The notes beneath the pieces were generated by a model. The model saw nothing but the letters and a program-made list of their open reading frames with translations. It searched no databases and had not been told where the DNA came from. Below, one piece after another: positions 43,648-54,275 of a stretch of 64,000 bases of DNA; position 1 is the first letter of the stretch; every line of letters begins with the position of its first letter. The translations under genes and the position numbers were made by a program. Source of the stretch: Gavia stellata (taxonomy: Eukaryota > Chordata > Aves > Gaviiformes > Gaviidae); the NCBI RefSeq assembly GCF_030936135.1, contig NC_082611.1:8695001-8759000 (forward strand), in the 5' to 3' direction.

Positions 43648-45252
43648 GCCAAGAACATTTTTATCATCAAACCCAACAATACCAATATTGACCATCGAAA
43701 CATAAAATTTATTATTAAAACAATTACCATAAAGACAAAATCGAGTCATAAGTGGTGCTTAACATTTCTGTACAGACTTTTACCATGAAAGAACTTTTTT
43801 TTAGTTTTTAACTTGAGACTTTCTTTTTTAAAATATACTTCTAATCCAAAAGGGTGGAAACTTTTTACAACTGCTGAACATTGTAAATTACCACATAAAT
43901 GTCTCACTGATGTGAGATAATGCCCTGGAATAGACCATCTCAAATGCTGCTTAATTACAGACTCAGGTTGACTTTATGTTATTCATGTAATGTTACTCCA
44001 AGTTAGACATCTGGTGCAAGAGAGACCAGGCATTATAAAAATTGCAACTGACAGTCTGTATATTTAATTTAAAGACTTATTTAAAATTTCACAGGCTCTC
44101 AAATAACTAGAGTTTGGCAAGAGCTGCATCTTTTTTCTGTGATGTCTGACACTAGAAACTAATTTACTTCACATTTGAGTTATATTCAAGATCTGAAGAA
44201 AATCTTCTGGCTTTCAACATTGTGAAACAACGAATATGCAGTTCTGAATGTATCTCTCAAGATTATTTGTATACTCTTCCATATGTTTTTATTACATTTT
44301 CTTAATATACTGTCACTTGTCTTAAGTCTCAGTTGTCTGTTTTGTCTCTCTAAAGTGTCTAGTTACAGACAAATTCATACTGTGATTTTTATTTTTATTA
44401 TTAAATGCTATCAAACTGTGATGCACTTACTATTCACTGGTCCTGCATCAGGAGATGAGTGGGGAACCTGTATTAAATACAGTTCATCTGAATAATCTGT
44501 CTGGTTTATACAAGCTGTGTTGTTCAGAGATGTCTAAAGTTTGATCTTTGTTTTTTTAAAGATAAAAAGCACTTGCCCCACTGTAAAAATATAGCATGTA
44601 AAATTTATATAGTATATAAATACAGCAAAGTTAAAATGGATTTTTACTTGAGTTTTACTTATTTAACATGCAATATGTCATGTGAATTGACAGCTTTCAG
44701 AGTGTGTTTGCTACTCAAGAAATCAGATCTTCCTTTCAGTAGTAGGTGAGAAGATGCTGTTGGTGTGACCCAGAGAAGATAAGTAACTTGGGACTTCAGC
44801 TGCCTAGACAAGAATGCAGAAGGCTTTCTCCTTTGAAGTTAACACCTTCCAAAAGCAGGCAACAGGTTTGAAGCTCAGCAGTAGCTTTTTACTGTGTGTG
44901 ATGCTAAAAAAACAAAAACACACCCACAAAAAACAAAGGAGCAAGGTTAATGTTTTACTAAATACTTAAAAGTAATATTTTGGTACATGGAGAACACCAT
45001 AAAGCCAAACCATAAGTGTACCCTGCATAATGTTCCTATGGCAACAGTTATGTGAAGTTACATAAAATAACATGACAAAGAAACCGCATACCTTTCCTGT
45101 ATCTGGCTTTTTTTTCCTCTTTTGTCCTTTAGCTCCAAGATTTGGTGTCTTGTCTTTTGTCTCATGAATAACTCCGGCATAAATGTGTAAAAGGAGTTTC
45201 AATGTTGACTGCTGTACCTCCATTAAGAGCTCCAGAAGCACTAACTGCCTGA
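43648..45252. other. Intergenic AT-rich DNA before the CR1
   Basis: Contains only short open frames on both strands, none recognisable. No repeat family was recognised. Confidence 0.6.
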
Positions 45253-45307
45253 ATCACAAAATCACTAAGGTTGGAAAAGGCCTGTAAGATCATGAAGCCC
45301 AACCATT

Positions 45308-45398
45308 AAAATAAAACAAACAAACAAAAAAAACCAAAACCCACCCACAAAACACACCACAACCCACACCAAAACAACCCACCGACACCACACAGCAC
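45308..45398. repeat. A/C-rich low-complexity tract in the CR1 3' region
   Basis: About 90 bases made almost only of A and C (AAAC, CCCAC, ACACC units) on the plus strand, between the CR1 3' terminus and the end of ORF2. Confidence 0.8.
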
Positions 45399-45406
45399 CA
45401 TGCCCA

Positions 45407-48254
45407 TCAAGCCACATCCCACAATGCCACATCCACACGTTCCTTGAATACCTCCAGGGAGGGTGACTCTACCACCTCCCTGGGCAGCCTATTCCAGTGT
45501 TTCACCACTCTCTCAGTAAAGAACTTTTTCCTAATATCCAGTCTGAACCTCCCCTGGCGCAACTTGAGGCCATTTCCTCTTGTCCTATCACTTGTCACTT
45601 GGGAGAAGAGACCAACACCCACCTCACCACCACCTCCTTTCAGGTAGTTGTAAGAGAGCGATGAGGTCTCCCCTCAGCCTCCTCTTCTCCAGACTGAACA
45701 ACCCCAGTTCCCTCAGCCGCTCCTCATCAGACTTGTGCTCCAGACCCCTCACCAGCTTCGTCGCCCTTCTCTGGACACGCTCCAGCACCTCAATGTCCTT
45801 CTTGTAGTAGAGGGGCCCAAAACTGAACACAGTATTTGAGGTGCGGCCTCACCAGTGCCGAGTACAGGGGCACGATCACCTCCCTGCTCCTGCTGGCCAC
45901 ACCATTTCTGATAGAGGCCAGGATGCCGTTGGCCTTCTTGGCCACCTGGGCACACTGCTGGCTCATATTCAGCCGGCTGTCAGTCAACACCCCCAGGTCC
46001 TTTTCTGCGGGGGAGATTTCCAGCCACTCGTCCCCAAGCCTGTAGCGTTGCCTGGGGTTGTTGTGGCCAAAGTGTAGAACCCGGCACTTGGCCTTGTTAA
46101 ACCTCATACAGTTGGCCTGGGCCCATCGATCCAGCCTGTCCAGATCCCTCTGCAGAGCCTTCCGACCCTCAAGCAGATCAACACTCCCACCCAACTTGGT
46201 GTCATCTGCAAACTTACTGAGGGAGCACTCAATCCCCTCATCCAGATCATCAATGAAGATATTAAACAAGACCGGTCCCAAAAATGAGCCCTGGGGGACT
46301 CTGCTTGTGACCGGCTGCCAGCTGGATTTCAACCCATTCACTACAACTCTCTGGGCTTGGCCATCCAGCCAGTTTTTTACCCAGCGAAGAGTGTACCTGT
46401 CTAAGCCACGAGTCGCCAGCTTCTCCAGGAGAATACTGTGGGGAACAGTGTCAAAGGCTTTGCTGAAGTCCAGGTAGACAACATCGACAGCCTTTCCCTC
46501 ATCCATTAGGTGGGTCACCTGGTCATAGAAGGAGATCAGGTTGGTCAAGCAGGACCTGCCTCTCATGAACCCGTGCTGGCTGGGCCTGATCCCTTGGTTA
46601 TCCTGCACGTGTCCCATGAGCGCCCTCAAGATGAGCCTCTCCATAATCTTCCCCGGCACCGAGGTCAGGCTGACAGGCCTGTAGTTCCCCGGATCCTCCT
46701 TCCGACCCTTCTTGTAGATGGGCGTCACGTTGGCAAGCCTCCAGTCATCCGGGACCTCCCCCGTTGACCAGGACTGTTGATAAATGATGGAGAGCGGCTT
46801 GGCAAGCTCCTCCACCAGCTCCCTCAGCACCCTTGGGTGGATGCCATCAGGCCCCATAGACTTGTGAGTGTCCAGGTGGCATAGCAGGTCGTTAACTGCT
46901 TCCTCTTGGGTCATGGGGAGTTTATTTTGCTCTCCATCCCTGTCTTCTAGCTCAGGGAGATGGATACCCGGTCTGGCTATTAAAGACTGAGGCAAAGAAG
47001 GCATTAAGTACCTCAGATTTTTCCTCATCCTTTGTGACAATGTTCCCCGCCACATCCAGTAAAGGATGGAGATTCTCCTTGGCTCTCTTTTTGTTGTTAA
47101 TGTATTTATAGAAGCATTTTTTGTTGTCCCTCACGACCGTGGCCAGGTTGAGCTCTAGCTGGGCTTTCGCCTTCCTAATTCCCTCTCTGCATGACCTAAC
47201 GAGGTCCTTGTATTCTTCTTCACTTGCCTGCCCCTTCTTCCAGAGGTGATAAATTCTCTTTTTTTCCCCCGAGTCTCAGCAAAAGCTCCTTGTTCAGCCA
47301 GGCCGGTCGTCTTCCCCGCCGGCTCTTCTTACGGCACATGGGGACTGCCTACTCCGGCGCGTTCAAGATTTCCTTCTTGAAGAACATCCAGCCTTCCTGG
47401 GCCCCTTTGCCCTTCAGGACCGTCTCCCAAGGGACCCTCTCAACCAGTGTCCTGAACAGGCCAAAGTCTGCCCTCCGGAAGTCCATGGTAGCAGTTTTGC
47501 TGACCCCCCTCCTTACTTGGCTAAAAATTGAAAACTCTATCATTTCATGGTCGCTAAGCCCAAGATGGCCTCCGACCTTCACTTCTCCCACCAGACCCTC
47601 ACTGTTCGTAAACAGCAGGTCAAGCAGGGCACCTTCCCTGGTAGGCTCGCTTACCAGCTGTGTCAGGAAGTTATCTTCCACACACTCGAGGAACCTCCGG
47701 GACTGTTTCCTCACGGCTGTGTTATACTTCCAGCAGACATCCGGTAAGTTGAAGTCCCCCACAAGAACAAGGGCTTACGACTGTGAGACTTCTGCCAGTC
47801 GCTTGTAGAACGCTTCATCGGCTTTGACGCCCTGATTGGATGGTCTATAACAGACCCCCAGCAGGATATCCACCTTGTTGGCCTTCCCCCTCATCCTTGC
47901 CCATAAGCATTCAACCCCGTCATCACAATCATCGAGCTCTATACAATCAAAGCACTCCTTGACGTACAGAGCCACCCCACCGCCTCTCCTTCCTCACCTA
48001 TCCCTCCTGAAGAGTTTATAGCCACCCATCGCAGCACTCCAGTCATGCGAGTCGTCCCACCATGTTTGTGTGATGGCGACCACGTCATAGCTGCCCCGCT
48101 GCACGATGGCTTCCAGCTCCTCCTGTTTGCTGCCCATGCTGTGTGCATTGGAATAGATGCACTTGAGCTGGGCTATCGATCTTGCCCCCGACAATGGCAC
48201 GCCACCCCTAGGCTCATCTCTAGGTACCCTGGCTTCATCCCCTCCCTGCTTCAA
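45407..48254 (-). pseudogene. CR1 ORF2, endonuclease and reverse transcriptase, broken
   Basis: The APE-like endonuclease part reads IYSNAHSMGSKQEEL, LLGVCYRPSN, VGDFNLPDVCW and LGLSDHEMIEF. Reverse transcriptase follows: [45 protein letters not shown] and FADDTKL (the xADD active site). The endonuclease part keeps one frame but has stops near 48000, 47765 and 47350. Frame changes occur near 47260, 47000, 45810 and 45625. The longest intact piece is 421 codons (47055-45790). Confidence 0.92.
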
Positions 48255-48256
48255 AT

Positions 48257-49510
48257 CTAGTTTAAAGCCCTCTTGATGAGGTTTGCCAACTCACGGGCAA
48301 GGATCCTTTTCCCCCTTGGGGACAGCTGAACACCATCTGCACTCAGCAGGCCTGGTGCCATGTAGACCGCCCCATGGTCAAAGAATCCAAAATTCCTCCG
48401 ATGGCACCAGTCTCTGAGCCACGCGTTGACCATGTTCGCTTTCCTATTCCTATCAGCATTCCTCCCTGCCACTGAAGGGATTGCGGAAAACACCACCTGT
48501 GCTCCTGATCCCTCAACCAGACTCCCCAGTGCTTTAAAGTCCTTCTTGATCCCTTTCAGGCTTCTTTGCTCAATCTCATCACTGCCAACCTGCAAGACCA
48601 ACAGCGAGTAGTAATCGGTGGGCCGTACCAGACTGGGGAGTTTCCTCGTGACCTCTCTCACCCGGGCCCCAGGGAGGCAGCAGACCTCCCTGTGGGTCGG
48701 GTCAGGCCGGCATATTGGGCCCTCTGTTCCCCTCAGGAGGGAATCACCTACACCAACCACCCTCCTTTTTGCCTTGGTAGAGGTGGTTCTGATGTGTGGG
48801 GCAGACTGTCTCGCCCTAGGCAGCCCTGCAGATGGACTTTCATCCATATCCTTGTTAGCCTGGCCCTCAAGTTCCAGAGCCCCATATCTGTTGTGTAGGG
48901 GCAGCTGAGAAGGTGAGGGAGGCCGGGAGGGGATTTGCCTGCTGCCCCGAGCAGGGACCTTTTTCCATTCCCCTTCGTCTCTTAGGTCCCCTCCTTCTGC
49001 CTGGCAGCAAGAGGGTAAGGGGGCCTCTACTTCTCCTGGAGCCTCCGTCCTCTGCCTTTGCCTCAGGGACGGTAGGGAATGGCTCCACCAGTCTATCTCC
49101 CTCTCACACTCCCTGATACTCCTCAGCCTCTCCACCTCCTCCTTCAGCTCTACCACCAGGCTGAGCAGATCGCTCACCTGGTCGCACCGCACGCAGGCGT
49201 TGTCTCTCTGGTCCTCCGGCACCAGCAACAGGCTCAGGCACTCCTGGCAGCCAGAGGCCTGGACAGCCGCGTGCCTGGGCGGGAGCTCCGTCTGGGTCGC
49301 CACATTCCTTCTGGTGATGACTTTCAGCCGAGTGGAGACCATAGCTGGGCCTCTTCTGGGAGGCCGATGACTACTCGTCAAGAGAGCCTCTAGAGCCTTC
49401 CCTGCACGCCCTGCCTGCGCGAACTGACGTGCAAACTGACGCGCCATGCCCTTCTGATGCGCGACGTCCTGTTTGCCCGCCCTGTTCGCCGCACTCCAGG
49501 TTGCTCGCAC
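48257..49510 (-). CDS. CR1 ORF1 protein with SGNH-esterase-like domain, open frame
   Basis: Uninterrupted 417 codons. The N-terminal part has Cys pairs (CQEC, CVRC) before a coiled coil (LVVELKEEVERLRSI), typical of CR1 ORF1 RNA-binding proteins. The C-terminal half is the esterase domain: GVGDSLLRG (Ser nucleophile block) and DGVQLSPRGKRIL. Esterases of this fold usually read DGVH at the last site; Gln here suggests loss of the catalytic His. It ends just before ORF2, as in other CR1s. Confidence 0.9.
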   Translation of the reverse strand: MRATWSAANRAGKQDVAHQKGMARQFARQFAQAGRAGKALEALLTSSHRPPRRGPAMVSTRLKVITRRNVATQTELPPRHAAVQASGCQECLSLLLVPEDQRDNACVRCDQVSDLLSLVVELKEEVERLRSIRECEREIDWWSHSLPSLRQRQRTEAPGEVEAPLPSCCQAEGGDLRDEGEWKKVPARGSRQIPSRPPSPSQLPLHNRYGALELEGQANKDMDESPSAGLPRARQSAPHIRTTSTKAKRRVVGVGDSLLRGTEGPICRPDPTHREVCCLPGARVREVTRKLPSLVRPTDYYSLLVLQVGSDEIEQRSLKGIKKDFKALGSLVEGSGAQVVFSAIPSVAGRNADRNRKANMVNAWLRDWCHRRNFGFFDHGAVYMAPGLLSADGVQLSPRGKRILARELANLIKRALN

Positions 49511-49800
49511 TCCCTGGGGGCTACTCTTGTACGCGAGGGCATTGGAACTCTGCCGCTCTAGTCCCTGCCCACGCTGAGTCAGAGCTGCCGCTCGTCAGGA
49601 GCTCGCGCTGCCGGCTCGAGGCGGGGTGTGGGAGCGGGCTGGGGCACCCTCTCTCTCCCTGTGCTTTCGCCTTCGCCGTTTGCTGCCGTAGGAAGGGTCC
49701 CCCGTCGCAACCCTCCGCTCCAGAGCCCTTCGCCTCGGTGGCTTCGCCGAAATGGCGGGCACACTGGGTTTTAAACTGCCGCTGCCGCTCTAGGATCCAG

Positions 49801-50122
49801 TCTAGGCAAAACTTCAAGTAAATTTAATTTACCCAAGGTCTACCATTTGCTATTAAAGCAAGTAGCTTTGCCCCAATACTCTGTACAGTTCACCAATCTT
49901 AGCATAGAACTGAAGCGTGAGGAAGCCACCTTCGCAAGTCAGTTGGATCCTGTAGTCACAGGGCAGATGGAGCTGTGTGCAGGTTTGAGACTTCTCTGTC
50001 AGAAGTCAATCCCCTGAGACACAATTTTATGTTGAATGTCACGACAGGGAGCGACATTGGTTCCTTTTGTCTTTCAGGTGTGGAGCTTACTGATGGAAGT
50101 CTTCAAACTAAACCTACCATCA
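49801..50122 (+). repeat. 322-bp direct repeat, right copy
   Basis: Same orientation as and about 97-98% identical to 43326-43647, offset 6475 bp. It abuts the 5' end of the full-length CR1 and is followed after about 30 bases by a second piece of CR1 5' UTR. Confidence 0.9.
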
Positions 50123-50151
50123 AAACCAACAACGTGGGGTTTTTTTTCCCC

Positions 50152-50229
50152 TAGGAAGGGTCCCCCGTTGCAACCCTCCGCTCTGGAGCCCTTCGCCTCA
50201 GTGGCTTCGCCGAAATGGCGGGCACACTG
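50152..50229 (-). mobile_element. Extra copy of CR1 5' end (78 bp)
   Basis: Matches 49689-49766 of the full-length CR1 without gaps, in the same orientation, with about four mismatches, mostly at CpG sites. It includes GGCTTCGCCGAAATGGCGGG on the plus strand. Confidence 0.9.
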
Positions 50230-50734
50230 AACTAGCTAATAAGCAGTAAATGGAGGGAGGGTAGTTACTGATAGCTTCGGATTAGAGTTATGGAGAAGCA
50301 GACTGGGCAACAGCAGCAGGGTTAGCTATTTCTAATTGGGGGGGGATCTAATTAATCTACTTGAGGAGCAGAGATCCGATTTCCTGCCCCGCCCCCCCCC
50401 CCCCCATTACATTTCACTGAAACTCATGGAAGTGAACTGACAAAATACCTCCTTAATTTAGGGTGGCTCTCAAGGGAAACCAGCTCTTAATGGAATAACA
50501 CTCATAGTTGTAGCATACCTTACTGAAACAATCTATTTTGCAGTTGAAGGTTTTTCTGTCTGAAAGTTTAAACCTGGTAATTTAAATTAGTATGCCTAAA
50601 GTAGGGAAAAGAGGCTTTTTACTTACAAGAGCAGTTGTAACACATGCTGTAAAATTGAACCTTAATCTCTTAAAAAAAAAAATCAGCGATTGCCTCCTCT
50701 TGGTAAATGAGGAGCTATACAATAATACAGTTTC

Positions 50735-53700
50735 ATACTTTATTTTTGAGAAACTCTCCAGATTTAAGCAACAGGTCTTAATGATAAATGAAAACATTAA
50801 TATTGCAGTGGATTTACATAGAGCATCACATTTTTAACAATGATTGATAGAGAGTATTTGTCATGCAAATAACTTGTGTACACCAAGTAATACTTATATC
50901 AATACATATCTGTACATTATTTACATTTTATATTTAAACTCTAGCTAGAAACATTTTCCAAGAAAATATAGAAATGAAACTGGTAAGCCACAAGTCTTAA
51001 TTTGTAGCATTTGGCCTACAACAGACCTAGCTTTTCCAGCAAGCGTATCTACATAGATATGTAATAAATCTTAAAAATATGCATTGTTTTTATATATGAA
51101 GCATTATAAATGCTGCTCAGTTTACAAAGGTTCAGTTTTGTACCAGTTTAAAACGGTTCAAAATGTTAAGTGACATAGAGCTTATTTTGTCAGAATATTG
51201 TAAAATTTAAGTCAGTCCAGCTGAGCTTAAGTATTATATACAGTTCTCTCCCTAGACTGCACTGGCAACGTGGCTGGTGTTAGTGGCCAAATGATTTAGA
51301 CACTGAGCGAAGCCACGCACGTGGTAGAAGCAGTAGTGGCTCTTGCTGGCCCCTCTGGTTGTAAAGGGCAATGTTAAAAACAAAGAGCTGAAGAATTATC
51401 CAAGTTTCAGTGCAACAGGAAGGGAGAAGTCTGTTGTCCCCAGAGGACTTTTCCTCAGCATGGCCAAACCGTAACAGATACTGCTTTAGGCCACCGAGCA
51501 GCTAGTCTTAGTAGCTACCCCTGGACTTGAAGCCCAATAAAAAAGGGAAAGGTTGGGAGATTTTTCTTCACCCTCATGGATAGTACCTGATTTGGCCAAA
51601 ATTTTCACAAGCCACTTTGTTTTACTGGCCTCATGGCCAGTGGAAATTTTGGGCCAGTTTCACTCCCTGTTAATACTGTTACAAAGAACATTTGAAATCA
51701 AATATTATCACACACAAAACCGCTATTCCATTAGCTTTGGTAAATTAAATAGATATATTGAGCACCACAAATAGCTGTTTAAGATGTTGCATTTTAATGC
51801 TAAGAAATAATATATTTCCTGCTATAATATCCTCAGTTACATGTTACTCTAAATAAGTATTTCTGCAGGATATAAGAACTTCAAACTAAATACAGCAAAT
51901 GAACTCTCAAGGCATTTCCTTCATGCTTACAGGCAGACATCCTCACCTGGTTAAATAAATAGATTTTCTTTAAGGTGATATTTCAGAAGATAAGAATTGA
52001 TACAAAAGTGCTTCATGGCTTATTAATGCTTCTGTAATCTCACATTTCTCTAGAAATACTTTTATTTGCTGCTTTTCACCTTTACACTCATTAGTACCAC
52101 TGATTCTGGCTTATCACTATTTGCACTACAAATCTACTTGTCCAAAGCTAAAACTGATGTATGTAGTGCCTGAAAACAAAACTTGAAGTTGCAGAACATA
52201 AGACTCAAAACAAGTGCTGTTAGCAGCTCTATAATCATGCGGCTTTACAAACACAGGACATACAATTTAATTCGTTTCTCTGAAGAGTTTAAATGTGTTC
52301 CATTAAGCAAAGATGTCCCCACACTGATACTTATTCAAGGATTCTACCTCCTTTGGTGGAGTTTTACTCCTTGAAAGTACTTGGATTTGAACATTCATCC
52401 AAGTAGACTGCAATTCCACACACTCTGGGGAAAATCTAAGGCATAGAAAAGTTTACTTTGTTCTTTTCCTCTTGGCCTTTTTGGCAAACATGCAATAAAG
52501 CAAAACATTCACAGGCTGACACTCCATGCAAAACAAGGCAAATTATTAAGACAGGAGCAATGAAACAGACTCTCCATTACAGTTAAAAGGAGACTTGAAA
52601 CTGATGAACATGGTAAGTCTGTGTTTTTGCCACTGCAGAACATTTCCCTATAATGCATCCAGAAATGCTTCTGTAACTCCAACAAGCAAAATCGCTTTGG
52701 CAAAGTATTAGATCTCCAAAGTGTTCATTGGCATAGTAGGCAAAGCTCAGGTTCAAGAAGTTTGTGAAAAACTGAGTACTAACAGAAGCAGTAGGGTCCA
52801 AAAAACCACGTTTTCCCCCCACTGTGGAATTAGGGGCTTTACCTCAAGAATGGTATGTGCGCTATTGATAGAAAAGCGTTGTAGTAAGATCTGCCATAGC
52901 AGTTTACATGTTACTGAAAAACTATGAGTAGGACCACTGAAAGATCTTCCACAAATTACAGAAAGGAAAAAAAAAAAAAAAAGAGACGTGCTTGTGGGGG
53001 AGTCTAGTTGCACTAGGTAATCGATGTGTAAGATTTTATTTTTTTAAGTAAAAATAAGGATGTCTATTCATTTTTTCAATTTCAACTGCAGAAGCACAGT
53101 TCTGAAAAATCGCCTTTAAGAATGCAAATAAAAATACTGAACTTTTCTGCATGTCCGAAGTTGGTTATCAAGCAGAGGAATGAATCCTGCTTGCTTAACT
53201 ATCTAGGGCTGTATCTTACAGGAAGATTTCACTTGCCTGGTTTTTCCCTTTAAAAACATTAAATGCATGTGAAATTATTTGGGGGTATTTTCACATGCAA
53301 AGCCTAAAGCCCTGTCACCTTAATCCTTTAGTAGTAACTTAGTGTTAATTAAACAACAACATATCTAAAACATAAGAAGGATGTTACTATGTAAAAAATC
53401 AGATTAAAGCAGTCATAAATCTTACTGCTTATTGTGAGTGTATGAGCAGACAGGAATGAGTTTTAGTGTACTGGCAAATATCAGACCACATCTATACTTA
53501 GTGTCGTGTCTACAGACTCAAACTTTTGCTGTTGGGACCTGCATACATTTCAGTGCATAGCAAGCAAACCCTTTGGCACAACTAGTTAACCATGTAGCTG
53601 CCAGTCTACCGCTGAGTTGCATTTCTGAAGAAGAAGAAAAGCTATTTCCATAAAGGTAGGAGAGCAAATCCTAAATGAAAGCTTCACGCAGCTGTTCATT

Positions 53701-54202
53701 TACTGTGAAACACACAAGACTTGGAAACTGATATTGAGATTGTGGGTTTTCTGCTGACAGGAAATTTAAGTGCTAGATCATGCTGTACTCCGCTTCTGGT
53801 GCTGCATTTTAGTGAGAGATTAAAGTTTTGTAATCACTCCTCCTTTTATGGGAAATGCGCTCAAATAACAGGTATAGGACATGTTACTGTTAGCCTCGAG
53901 TTCCTTGAATAGCCTCCGAGTAAACTGGAGTTGTAAATAATATAAATGAAAACAAGGCTTCCATGTTTCCAATTTAATTAAGTTCCAATATAATCATCCT
54001 CTGGGATTTGAAGCTTACTTCAAATTATATGCCAATAACTATTTACCCTAAAAGGTCTTGCCAAGTTTTTATGTCATAGTAAAGTATATATATATAAAAT
54101 TTACAGTTATTGTCTTCATTTAGTTTGTCCAATTTTTACATTATCACTCAACTGTATGCTCATTTATCGGTTGATGCAGGTATAGAAGTTGCTGATCATG
54201 TT
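50735..54202 (-). other. CYTH3: Probable CYTH3 3' UTR
   Basis: AT-rich DNA after the CYTH3 stop with no other gene. Minus-strand AATAAA signals lie at 53040-53035, 52076-52071 and 50744-50739. I expect a long 3' UTR as in other vertebrates, but which signal is used cannot be told from sequence. Confidence 0.4.
50739..50744 (-). terminator. CYTH3: Candidate distal CYTH3 poly(A) signal
   Basis: AATAAA on the minus strand, the last one before the CR1/repeat zone. Confidence 0.35.
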
Positions 54203-54275
54203 CTATTTCTTATTTGCAATTCTTCGTTTCCTTGTTGCCAGCATATCATAAAAGGGATCCCTGCTGATACTTGCT
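54203..54275 (-). CDS. CYTH3: CYTH3 last coding exon
   Basis: Encodes [20 protein letters not shown] then NKK-TAG. The basic tail helps membrane binding in cytohesins. Confidence 0.95.

Larger units (their letters stand above)
45253..49795 (-). mobile_element. CR1 LINE, nearly full length
   Basis: About 4.5 kb, the length of full CR1. The 3' end carries the typical GAATCACAAAATCACTAAGG stretch (plus-strand reading), then come ORF2 (reverse transcriptase, endonuclease), ORF1 and a GC-rich 5' UTR up to about 49790. Almost all CR1 copies are 5'-truncated, so a complete one is unusual. ORF1 is open; ORF2 has about three in-frame stops and four frameshifts, so the copy is dead but fairly young. 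It sits between convergent genes, where it disturbs neither. Confidence 0.95.

Noticed and set aside
43602-43690. Acceptor-like TTTGTCTTTCAG followed by an open stretch, as a possible further USP42 exon
   Set aside because: It lies inside the 322-bp repeat that also occurs at 49801, beyond a good stop and poly(A) signal, and no matching protein was recognised.
45836-49393. Plus-strand open frames across 45.8-49.4 kb
   Set aside because: They are antisense shadows of the CR1 ORF1 and ORF2 on the minus strand.
50120-50150. AACGTGGGG followed by T and C runs, reminiscent of a retroviral primer-site region
   Set aside because: No long terminal repeats or retroviral genes surround it; it is a short junction between the direct repeat and the CR1 5' copy.
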